Shown here piece after piece: positions 50,072-60,900 of a DNA stretch of 64,000 nucleotides (positions within the stretch are counted from its first letter, which is position 1; each line of letters starts with the position of its first letter). The stretch is from Deroplatys truncata (taxonomy: Eukaryota; Arthropoda; Insecta; Mantodea; Mantidae), in NCBI GenBank assembly GCA_030765065.1, contig CM060975.1, positions 163,838,993 to 163,902,992 of the forward strand, in the 5' to 3' direction. The notes under the pieces are model-generated. The model was given only the letters and a program-made list of their open reading frames with translations. It had not been told where the DNA came from and searched no databases. The translations under genes and the position numbers were made by a program.

Positions 50072-50905
50072 TTTGCACTCACATGACTTTCTTTACTCTT
50101 GCACAAACTATTTTTACAAACGCTTATGCTCCATCTACTTCATGTTACTCGAAATAAACATTTGCAAAAATTATCGCATTGCTAATGTTCTTGTAGGTGC
50201 AAGGGGAATATGGTAGGCTTTAAGCGATAGTCAAATCTTTTAAGAGCTGGTTGCTATGTGGGACATTCCATTCTCTTTGCATGTCCAAGACAAAAAAGCG
50301 AATAACGAATTCCCAACTGAGAAAAAGTATAAGTATTGGAAAAGTCAAACAAATAACAAGGAATATCTCGGAAATGGTTCACTCCACAAAAAAATGTATG
50401 GCATAAATTGTGTGTTTTAACGAGATCTACATTTTTTGTGTAGGAAAAATGTTGCCTGTTTACCATTCAGAATCAGGAGGACTTTTGGAGATATTCCCAG
50501 AAAATTGAAGATATACATTTTATTTGTCATAAAAATATGACCATGTATGGTAATTTAATATATGATATCAATTAAAATCGTTAGAGCCATTTTTGAGTAA
50601 ATCAAAAATTTCTAAAAATGTTCCATGTAAAGGGTAGTCTGGAGTAGGGGGATTTTCTTGAAAATTTTCGTGTCGCGTCTTTGAAAGAACTAAACCTAAA
50701 TACCAAGTTTGGTATTTATCCAACTTTTCGTTTTTGAGCTATGCTGTTCACAGACACACCGACACACACAAGAACGTTTTTCTAAAAATGCTTTATTTTA
50801 TTCAGGAGCCCTCAAAACATGTATTTCCGGTGAAATCCCGGTATAAAATTTTTTGTGGACTCAATACTTCCCTCACTTACTATACGTAGTAGAGAAAGTA
50901 AAAAA
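50072..50905 (+). repeat. Family A repeat, complete (~834 bp)
   Basis: Head TTTTGCACTCACATGACTTT; 3' end CACTTACTATACGTAGTAGA then GAAAGTAAAAA. It shares a GGGGAATATGGTAGG stretch with the 21036 copy, suggesting these two belong to one subfamily. Confidence 0.85.
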
Positions 50906-52469
50906 CACCAAAAATTTATTTAACTCAAGTCGTGGAGAAGACTACGATTCCTAAATGTAACTCGGTATCTTTATGCAAGCCGCGTGATAAACAACAAACA
51001 TGAACGACCTGTAAAGCACCAATATCATAGAATAAGATTCAAACAGGTTAATGTAAGTATCTATTTATTCTTTAATAAAATAACTGCATCGGCATTCTCA
51101 GTTACCGATTTCAGCATTTAGTCACGCAAACACCTCGTTAGGCTGATGATGGAACAGTACACAGATGCAAAGAAAAGCTCTGCAGGATGAACCGTGATGG
51201 AGAAATTGATTGGAAACATCCTTACGATACAGGAAGTTCACTGGCTAAGAGTATCTATCCTATGTTGCTGAAATATACAGTAAACCTGTGTGCCATATGC
51301 TCCCATAGTAAGCCTTTTTCCTATCCCTTATGGTTTGCGGGCAGAGGAGTCGACTACCTCGAAACATTAGGGTTTACTGAACTACGTTTAGGGGGAGATT
51401 TAAAGCTTATTCCGCCATTGTCCAGTTTGCTTAATTCATGACTCATTCATTATCTCAGAAATTATTTAAAATATCAGAATGAAAATGTTACACGATTAAA
51501 TGCATTCCTTCTGAGCTTACTGATCTACTTTTATCTAAAAACGTTGTTTATTAAGGAAGATAGGATTGTTTCTCAACTATGCCATGTTTTGATTAAAACG
51601 TATCAGCATTTATTTATTTAAATAAAACCAACCATCCTATCAATACCATATCCCAAAGGTTGTTTTTATCATCCTAAAATCTATCTTCAATAGTTTCTGA
51701 GAAAACGGGTCACTTATATCAGAAAATGCCACTCGCAGAAAAAGCTGTCCAAAGCTCCCAAAAAGAATAAAAACTCCCATATATTTGCATAAAGAAACCA
51801 CATGCCTTGGGCACACAGAAGCTGCCATACGTAGCAATACTACCAATTTGTAGAGAAAAACTTCCCGTAAAAGAGGGATTAAAGTGTATCACTACTCCAA
51901 AGTGTGTAAACTGTGAACTGGTGCAGGATTCACAGTATAAAGTGGAATGCAGTAAAAGTTTTAAAGGTAATATATTTGAAATATAAGGATTGCGTCTAAA
52001 ACAACAATATATCTATGAAATTAAACAGCAAATTCCAGTTTATAAGATTGCACAAAAACACTAAAAGTATTTTATGGAAATTGTAGCAATTGAGTTTCAC
52101 CATAACAATACTATAAAATATGTCTGTCTTCATTTATTAGGAGACATACTTATTGCAGAAGATTGAACATATGCGGTGTATATTTCCTGTTATTAGGGCA
52201 ATTTCACTATAATTAAACGGAAATTATTAGGAGCATTTCATACAAAACAAAAACAGCAAAAATGTTTTCCAAGAATGTGATTCCTATAAAGCAAGACGAT
52301 AATGTTACAACTTGAGTAACCTTAAATGCTCAAATGTAAGGTTTGCAATGTTCATTTGGGTTATATTTGTAAACCAAGTTGATAATAACTTTAATTCCAT
52401 AAACGTAGTCAGTTTATAGTGTTCTCAAACACTGATATATTTTGAACTCCATGCTTTTTGTTTCTTCCT
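50906..52469. other. AT-rich intergenic sequence
   Basis: The frames at 51187-51441 and 51640-51846 show no recognisable motif. Confidence 0.35.
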
Positions 52470-52720
52470 CTCTCAGTGAGAGCTCTAGTTCCCGAGGTCG
52501 CGGATTCAAACCCGGCGGAGGGCGATGGATTTTTTCGGGCGTAAAAATCCTTAGCATGACTTCCTTCGGAAGGGAAGTAAAGCCGGTGGTCCCGTGTCAT
52601 AGATTTACGGCACGTAAAAGAACCTCAAGCCTATAAAAGGCCTCTGAGAAAACTTTCCGGTCTTTTACGCCCAATATAGAATGGGATGCTAAGGACCATA
52701 GTAGTTAAAGAGCGTCCATA
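52470..52720 (+). mobile_element. tRNA-derived SINE, family S3, copy a
   Basis: The B box region GGATTCAAACCCGGCGG is followed by a body (ATCCTTAGCATGACTTCC, then TTCGGAAGGGAAGTAAAGCC and a TTTACGGCACGTAAAAGAAC block). The stretch up to the GGAAGGGAAG block matches the reverse-oriented copy at 29553-29660. Confidence 0.7.
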
Positions 52721-52874
52721 AATAAAACACAATTTAACTTATCTCAGTGAAAGCAAAGAAAAATGGCTTTTAACCTTTAATTTTTTGCATAGAGCAAATT
52801 TGACAGTATTTCCTTACAAACAAAGTATCACATTACATTGTAATGTTTTAAGATGTTTTTGCAGTCTATTTTTA

Positions 52875-53447
52875 TCTCTCTACTACGTATAGTAAGTAGG
52901 AGAAGTGCTGTACTCCACCCAAAAATTCGGTGCCAAGATTTCACCGGAATGGCATTGAATTCTTCAGTCGTCTGATTCTACCTTTCCAACCCCGTGCAAC
53001 AAACGGCTTTTGTGGAAGAACAATTAATTTCAAATAAAACGTGTATCTTGAATTTACTGGGAACAGCCTATGAAGTCCTCTTCATTCGGAAGGAATTTTG
53101 TATAATCTTGTATAACTGATAAACATTAAGCGGTAGACGAAAATGTACTGCACAAACATGTAGATATCCGATATTAATAGTTCGAATTGTTCAATACTTT
53201 GTCGTTCTTTAAAAGTCCTATTGATTTTCAGTTGTTTCGCGATGTGATGGAAAGAGTATGGAATTTTAAGGCCTACATATAGTGTCCAGTTCTTAAACAT
53301 TTGACTGTCGCTATTCCCTTTGCATTTATAACGAAATAAAGGTTTATGTAGATTAAAATGAAGTGGACAGACAAAATAAGTTTTCGTAAGATAAGCTGTT
53401 ATGCCCATTGAGAGAAAAATCATGTGAATGTAACACATAGGAATTTT
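52875..53447 (-). repeat. Family A repeat, internally deleted
   Basis: Both ends are present on the minus strand (head ATGTGTTACATTCACATGAT; 3' end CTTACTATACGTAGTAGAGA), but about 270 bases are missing near 53020. The frame at 53082-53438 is a shadow. Confidence 0.8.
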
Positions 53448-54429
53448 TATTTCAAGCTAACCAAAAATAGTTTATTGTTTACTGATGTCAACTGCTCTCC
53501 ATCAAACTGTCACCACTTCCAGTAACAAAGCGGAAAAATACCTCGTGATGACTGCACATATTTTGAGGATACAAACAAGCTCATAATAACAAAGTTTAGT
53601 TATGAAGTTGCTAATAATAAAAGTTAAAGCATTTCAAATTAAGATCTGTCAGAGTTTCATTAAACTGATGCTAACCATCGCCATTTTCTTATTACTCTAC
53701 CTTTCCGTGCGTGAATAAGACTGCTCAGATGGAGACCTAGGGGATTCTATTTGTCACTCTGAATATTAGGGCATACGTTCCAAACTTTCATTTAATTTGA
53801 ACTGTTTAGGAAGAGTACCAAAGTGTTTGTATACAAATTCATGTCTTAATTTTAATGCTTTAAATTGCTATCTTAAAGCGTGTGAAAGGAGCTTTCAAAC
53901 GAGTACTCGTTTACATGGAGTTACGACTACTGGTTGATGGTATATTCGGAACCACGCTCAGAAAGAGTTTTTACAGAAATTATATCCTGGGTGTCCCGCT
54001 AAATGATGATAAAGAGCATCCATTTGAGTGTATTGTTATACTAATTTGGGGGAACAAATTATTATTTTGGACTTAAAAGTGAGAGCTCTAGATGGCTTGC
54101 GTCCACATTTAAGCGACCAATGTAGGGTAAAGGGTATACAATGGAGGGAGAATTCGCGCAATGCGACCTACAGGAGATCTATTGCGGTTACTAGGAGGAA
54201 GGAATGTAGTGAAGGAACCACAGGAGGCTGCAGGCCGCGGGCAGACAGGCCATACAGAGACACGCGGATATCCATAACAGTTGCTGGCTCGAAGGTACGT
54301 CCCTCTATTGTAGCTGCTCAGAGAGGACAATGCACGAACCGTTCAACCAAGCAGGCTTCTAGTGTCTGCGGGGATACTCTTTCCTTGCAACAAGCATCCG
54401 CTTTCCGGCACCGCTAGATCACGAAACGT

Positions 54430-54640
54430 AGAAGCACAGATAAAAGATCAGAGAGAAACGGAATGAAAAGAAAATGAGGGAAAGGAAATCGTGGTAGATG
54501 AGAAACCACCCCAACACTCACCTACCGGTCAGGCAAAACCATGAAAAACCCAGGTCAAAGTGGGCGGTGGAAGGGAGTCGAACCAGGGACCTCCCGAATA
54601 CGAGCCTCCTGCATTACCGCGGAGTCATCTCGCTTGGTAG
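54430..54640 (-). mobile_element. tRNA-derived SINE, family S1, copy c
   Basis: On the minus strand it begins ACCAAGCGAGATGACTCCGC, has B box TGGTTCGACTCCC and continues with CCTGGGTTTTTCATGG and CTACCACGATTTCC blocks like S1a and S1b. The 3' boundary is unclear; GC-richer sequence continues down to about 54110 and may belong to it. Confidence 0.65.
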
Positions 54641-56261
54641 GTTTAACTCTACTGGAGCTCATTGCGAGGATCGTGGTGGCTGAGGCAGAAATCAAGGTGA
54701 AGGCGTCAGCTGTGAGATGCGCGGAGTTGTGCAAGTCACTGGCTTACATTTCGAATACGTACTGCAACAGTGTTGATGCCGAGTATAATTAATGAACACG
54801 TGACGTTTAGCAATATGTGTTGCTTTTTCGTTGTTTAAGTAACAATCCATCTTCGATCCATCGTTTAATGTATTATAATATGGTCATGAGCGTCTGTCAG
54901 CATTAGACAAAAAAGTCAATACCCATTTCACAAACATTCCCTATGCGTCACATCTCTTTGGTTTTAGGAAAGAATTACCTATTTTGCTAATATTTAGATA
55001 ATGCTTAAAGACACGACAGCTCAGGCATCGATACAAAACATGAATGTGAAAATTCGTTGAATGAAATTAATGACAATGTTGCTGAGCGAAGAGAATGTAT
55101 CAAAGAATAAAATTCTGCCCTTTTGTTTACTGAAGTAAAAGTAAAAATAAACTAAAATAAAATAATTTCAAGGTATTATTGCAGACAATTCAGTTCACCG
55201 CTTCTATCTGTTGGACATGGTTTGTTTATGTTCATCCTGTTCAGTAGGAGCAAGGAACTTCAGGGAATATCATAATTCATAAATTGTATAATGCAAAACG
55301 ACATTGCTGTAATGGAATGGAAGGAGGTGCTGCTGAAAGGCTCAATTGCAAACCGAACGACCATCAACACGCGAAACAGCGACATGCAATGTCTGAAAAC
55401 CAATTTATTCGGCATTCCTCCTGCAGTACGGATTTATAAGGCCACCAAATATGATTCTAACTTTAAAGCAATGCTGACAGTTGTGAAAAAATATAATTTT
55501 CTAATGTTTCTTAACCACTCATCTTGATCTCGAATAAAGAATACATTGCGGTGCATGAGAAGTATGCATCCCACATACATCCTTGATCTATCACATGGAG
55601 ATAACCATTTTTGTCCATCACTTACGGCACAAGTAGGTGGCAAAGGCTTGATTAATTATTTCAGTGTGGGAGCAGTGTCTCACTAATGACTGCAGGTGGA
55701 TTGCTCAAAATAATATCAGCAATGGGAATCACGATGAAATGATCACAGGAGCCGACAGACCACACATGCTCTTCAAAACAAAGACATTCAGTAATAAAGT
55801 AAGCAGTCTCACATAAAGTACTGGTCGATTTGATCTCAAACACTAGCAAAGCGAACTCTGAGATTATGATTTATAATTATTGATGTTTCTGATTGTATGA
55901 TGTTACTGGATTCGGATTATTAAATTACCTGTGAATTCCCATGTCAGTTTGATTGTTCTAAAACGGTAGAACAGTTATTTAAATTAAGATTAAAACAACT
56001 GTGTGTGACAAAGAAATCCTAAATTTTGAATAAAATTCAAATTTAGGACGCTTTTAACGTTTTACTATTTAGCAGCTTCTATTTCATGTTAACAGTGATT
56101 ATGAGGCACAGACTACTGAAGCAAAATAATTTAAAAAAATCAACACGTTTTGGAAAAATTTATCAAATTTATGATAATTTTGAAGATATTTGTATTATTT
56201 GTAGAGCTCTCGAAGTAATTTGAACGTCAACCTATATTTTAATGAAAGTCTGAATGCTTAC
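54641..56261. other. AT-rich intergenic sequence
   Basis: The frame at 55291-55527 (78 codons, MQNDIAVMEWKEVLLKGSIA start) is not recognised and could be a decayed fragment. Confidence 0.35.
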
Positions 56262-57113
56262 TTTCTCTACTGCGTGTAGTATAGGGCAAGTATTGTATTT
56301 CACCCAAAAATTCGATGTCGAGATTTCACCGGAAATATGTTTGGAGGTCCCCTAAACAAAAGAAAAGCAGTTTTAGAAAAAGGTCCGTAATGTGCGTGTG
56401 TATGCATGTGTGTGTGTGTGTGTGTCTGAACAGCATAACTTAAAAACGAAAACTCGGATAAATACTAAACTTCGTATTTAGATTCAGTACCTTCCAAAGA
56501 TGCGACACGAAGATTTTGCAGAAAATTCCCTCACTCCAACTTTTAGAAATTTTTGGTTTTCTAAGAGATGTCTCTAACGATTTTAATTAAAATGCCATAC
56601 ATTAACGATATTAACATGAAAAAACGTATACCTTAAACTTCTGGGAGTAGCTTATGACATCCTCTTTATTCGGAAAGAATTTTGTATAGTCTTGTATAAC
56701 TGGTAAATGTTAAGCGATAGACGAAAACTAGAATTCAAAAAACTAGATCACTTTAAAATACAATTTATTCCAAATAACTTTTTGTGGCATAAGCCATTTC
56801 TGAGTTAACCGTTATTAATGGTTCGAATTGCTCATTACATGGTCATTCCTTTCAATCCTGTCAATTCAGTTGTTTCTCGCATAGAAACAGTGTGGAATTT
56901 TAAAGGCAGCATATAGCGTCCAGTTCTAAAACATTTTACTATCGCTGTCCCCTTTGTATCTATAAGGAAATATGTAATGGAGCTGTTTATGTAATGGCTT
57001 ATTTGGATTAAAATGAAGTGTACAGAAAAATAAGCTTTAGTAAGAATTGTTTGTAGACCAACTAATAAACGATATAGGGTAGAGAAAGTCAAGTAAATGT
57101 ATCACATCAGACC
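56262..57113 (-). repeat. Family A repeat, complete (~852 bp)
   Basis: On the minus strand: head GGTCTGATGTGATACATTTA; 3' end ACTACACGCAGTAGAGAAAG then TAAGC. A TG run at about 56406-56424 corresponds to the CA-rich stretch of other copies. Confidence 0.85.
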
Positions 57114-57378
57114 TTTTACTTTTTCTGTCACATATCTATAATATGTAAGAAAAGTACTGCATTCCACCCAACAATTGCACCAGAAATACATGTTTTGAGG
57201 CGCCTGCATAAAAAAGCAGAAAAAAGCGCGGGCGTGTGTGTAACCAGCATACCTCTAATACAAGATGTTCTATAATACCAAACTTGGAATTCAAGTTCAG
57301 TAACTTTCAAAAATGCCACACGAAGATTACAAAGAAAAAACTCCATCCCAAACTAACCTTTACATGAAAAAAATATGT
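57114..57378 (-). repeat. Family A repeat, 3' part
   Basis: Abuts the head of the 56262-57113 copy in the same orientation, so the two form a head-to-tail pair. It ends where the sequence flips to the plus strand. Confidence 0.65.
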
Positions 57379-57379
57379 T

Positions 57380-58112
57380 TTTATTTTCTTAATAGGTTTG
57401 AAAGCTAGTTGCTATACCTTGACCTAAAAACTCCATACACTTTCCATCCCACCGAAAACAACTCCTGAAAAGCACCGTACCTTAAATATGAAAGAATTGA
57501 AACATTGAGACAAATAACAACGTATATCTTAGGAACAGCTAATGCCACAAAAAGTTATTTGAAATAAATGGATGTTTAAAAATATCTACATTTTTTTATG
57601 TAGTACGTGTTTATCTCTTCCACTTTACGGAGGAGATAAAACTTCCACTGTACCAGTTCTCTGCAGGATTAAAACAAAATTCCTTCTCAGTAAGGAGACG
57701 ACTTCACAGGTAATTCAAGTTAAACCTTTTATTTTTCATGTAAATGCCTTAAACATATGATATTTTAATCAAAATTGTTGGAGCCAGTTTTGAAACAATG
57801 CAAAATTTCGAAAAGTTTTTCATGTAAAGGGTAGTATGCGGTAGGACATTTTCTTGAAAATCTTCGAGTCGCATCTGTTAAAGATTCTGAACCAAAATAC
57901 TAAATTTGGTGCATATTGGACGTTTCGTTTTTTTGGTTATGCTGTTCACAAGCACACGCCGTCATACGCACGAAACACACCAACTTTGTTTTATAAAAAT
58001 GCATTTTATTTTTTCATTCAGCGGGGCCTAAAATATATATTTCCGGTGAAATCCGAAATCGAATTTTTGGGTGTAGTGTACCCTCTCTATTAGGTACCTG
58101 GCAAAGAAAGCA
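57380..58112 (+). repeat. Family A repeat, 5'-truncated
   Basis: Runs from the middle of the family (CTTTCCATCCCACCGAAAAC) to the 3' end (TCTCTATTAGGTACCTGGCA). With 57114-57378 it forms an inverted pair. Confidence 0.7.
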
Positions 58113-58284
58113 AAAATCTGAGGTGCTGCTTCCATACGACTTTCTCCACTGGGACAATCTCACATGTGTCCGTTCCAATACTGCACTATTCATGTTAGAA
58201 GCCGCACTACGTTACTCACTTAATATTTATGCTTAGGAGTGATTTCAAATTAAGCAACACGCCAATTAGCTGCAACACGCAGAA

Positions 58285-58830
58285 CCGAGCGCGGTGGCGC
58301 CGCGGTAACATGTGCGATTCGCATTCGAGAGATACCGGGTTCGATCACCAGCGACCGCCTACACTGATCCATGGGTTTTTAGTAGTTTCCCCGGGTCGGC
58401 AGGTGAATACTGGGTTGGTGCCTCTTTACCACGACTTTCCTGTCCCTCCTTTCCTGTACCCTCATCTCCTTCATTTCAATCTGTTTGAAGGTTGTAGGAC
58501 CAGGTGACGGTGTTCGGAGGGTTGCTGCTGGGCGGTGGTGTGCGCTTTGTAGCCGTCGTTGCAGGACTGCTCAGCTAGGACCACCTCCAAATGGGTCCCA
58601 CTAGAGCGGACAGCCGGGGATTAGGAGGCTTGTGGTTGATCCTGGCGGCGTTGAATTCTTTCGAACTGGAAACGTTAGGGACCCCGTCCATGCTTATCCC
58701 TATCTGGTCGCTCTTCGGGTCTCTCCCCTCATCCCTCCTCCGAGCGGTCACGGTGGAAGCAATAAGCACCGTTGTGGCCTACTTGCGGTGCTCTCTGCCC
58801 CTCCCTTCCTCCGTACTTTTACCTGTCTCT
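58285..58830 (+). mobile_element. tRNA-derived SINE, family S1, copy b (longest)
   Basis: Head ACCGAGCGCGGTGGCGCCGC and B box GGGTTCGATCA; the body includes TTTCCCCGGGTCGGCAGGTG and GTTGTAGGACCAGGTGACGG. It is the longest S1 copy in the window. No clear target-site duplication was found by eye. Frames at 58229-58507 and 58591-58920 are only read-throughs of the SINE. Confidence 0.8.
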
Positions 58831-59222
58831 AGTATATTACAAACACTTAATGCAAACTTCACAAACTGCGACGGTACTGGAGCTTACAGTGCAAGTTTAT
58901 GTGAACAACACTTTAGGTAAAGAATTAAATTAATGAGCATCCGATACAGCATGGTAGATTAAGGGAAAGTAATCAACAAAAGAGCTATTCAACTTATCTT
59001 TACAAGCACACACAAAACAAATAATTGAATAATACTGCAAAATAAATATGTCTTTAGTTTTAATCAGCCGTTATGTAGCTGAAATTGAGAACTGAAGGTT
59101 TGATCAGGTTAGGAGAAGGCAATATAAGGGTAATACATAACATTTCAGTGAGATGTTGCAAGCAGCAAAGCGTTTAATACACCTCATTAAAACTTCATGA
59201 AGCACTAACCTCACTATCTATA

Positions 59223-60205
59223 CCAGGTGGTCCATTTCACGTGTGCAGAAATCCCTTCGTGCGTTAAGAGTTGCAGAACTCAACAGGGTAATTCCAAGTA
59301 AACACAGATCAGTGTTGAGGAACTGGCGCATTAGTGTGAACGACCTTCGTTCTACTCCTCTTGCTTATCATTGACGATAAGCATTGACGCTCATTGAGAG
59401 GCAATTACCAGACATGTCCCGGTCCGTGACGTAGACAAGAACAATTTAAACAGACTGAAAGGTTTTAGAATGTTTACCACTTCAGTTACAGATACTTTAT
59501 TTTCAGGGATTTTAATCACTTTTTGGATTGACGATTAATTAAAATGCCTTTGTTTGACCTATCAGTACGCGTCCATATATTTTTTTTTGTCTTTACGCTG
59601 TTCTTGCCTAATACGAACTATACATAATATACAATTAGACCAAAACATTAAAGCGTCATAACGAAAACCATGCAAACATGAGAAAACGTACTGTTTCACT
59701 GCCATTTGTTCGCTTGCTATGATATTATTATTGCTGCTGGTGGTGGTGGTGGTGGTGGTGGTGGTGGTGGTGGTGGTGGTGGTGGTGGTGGTGGTGGTGG
59801 TGGTGGTGGTTATTATCGCTGCGTAAACAGGATTAAAATAGCTATGGGCGTATTGGTCAAACAAAAGGCATTTTAATTATTTGTCAATCTAAAATCTCAA
59901 TAGCGGGTTTATTCCCTCAAAAATAAAGCTACTGTAACTGAAGTGAAAACGTTTTTGGTCTGTTTACACCGTTCTTGTCTATTACCATGAACGGGGACAA
60001 GAATGGCAATTGGCTCTCAATGAGCACGATCCGCTCATCTTCTTCGCTGATAAGCATGAGGGGTAGAAGGAAGGTTGCGCACGTTAATACGCCAATTCCC
60101 CATTGACCTGTATTTACTTAGAATTGCCTCGATAAGTTCTGAAATTCTTTTAATGCACGAAGGGATATCTGCACATTTGAAATACGCCGCAGTTGGGCCA
60201 CCTAG
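59223..60205. mobile_element. 983-bp long-inverted-repeat (foldback-like) DNA element
   Basis: The left arm (59223 to about 59580) and right arm (about 59838 to 60205) are imperfect reverse complements for roughly 350 bases each. The termini are CCAGGTGGTCC (left) and CTAGGTGGCCC (right, reversed), with TA dinucleotides just outside at 59221-59222 and 60206-60207. Shared internal blocks include ATCCCTTCGTGC, AGACAAGAAC, CACTTCAGTTACAG and TTAAAATGCCTTT. The middle ~250 bases hold a GGT microsatellite. No transposase frame exists, so the element is non-autonomous; the TA flanks suggest mobilisation by a Tc1/mariner-type enzyme, but the family is not identified. Confidence 0.75.
59739..59810 (+). 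repeat. (GGT)24 microsatellite
   Basis: An uninterrupted trinucleotide run in the centre of the long-inverted-repeat element. The threonine-run frame on the other strand is an artefact of it. Confidence 0.98.
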
Positions 60206-60642
60206 TAAAATATAATAAGGACAGGAAATGCGTGAGCGTGTGCGTATGTTGAGGGTAATCTCAGAAACCACAGGTCAAAAGGTGAAAATTTGTAAGTCGG
60301 AAGTAAAATTTGGAGTACTTTTAAACTGAGAGCAAGCTGTACGTTTGCTGGGACCTAAAACGTAAGTTGAAGCCTGTTGTTAAGAATGGTCAAATGATGC
60401 AGACTTGAGTAGGGATAGTTTGTAAAAGGTTTTAGGGCAAACTATAATTTTCGTCATTCCTATAGTGCAAGTGATCAAATTTGTGTCAAACTGATGAAAA
60501 AGTATGTTTTTTTTATAAGGTATTGAACATAACGATGATCGTAGTTCTTAAAAAATACAATGTGTTATAGAGCTGAAAAGGATTTGATTAGTTTTAGGAT
60601 GCTGTAAAGGAACTTATGTATTCCTAGATCTTATGTTATAAT

Positions 60643-60900
60643 TATTGGGGACTAGCTGTGTCGTGTACACAACCGCAACAGAAGGCAGCAGCAAGGCTCA
60701 ATAAAGACGGAGAGAAAGGGGAAGTGACCGGGCCAGACTTGTGTTTTGTTATGACCAGTTGATTGTTGTGCAGTGTAACGAACAGATATAATGTAAAGAA
60801 GCGCGGATATAGATTAATAAATAGTGTATAATTAAATAGTGTTTTATTGATAGAGCTACCAAGGAGATGTTGCCCAGCGCACATAACTTAGTCTCCTGTG
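60643..60900 (+). repeat. 5' LTR of the BEL/Pao fossil
   Basis: Its first ~105 bases match the sequence starting near 63894. The right boundary is approximate because the partner LTR is cut by the window end. A possible polyadenylation hexamer (AATAAA) occurs inside, as expected for an LTR. Confidence 0.7.
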
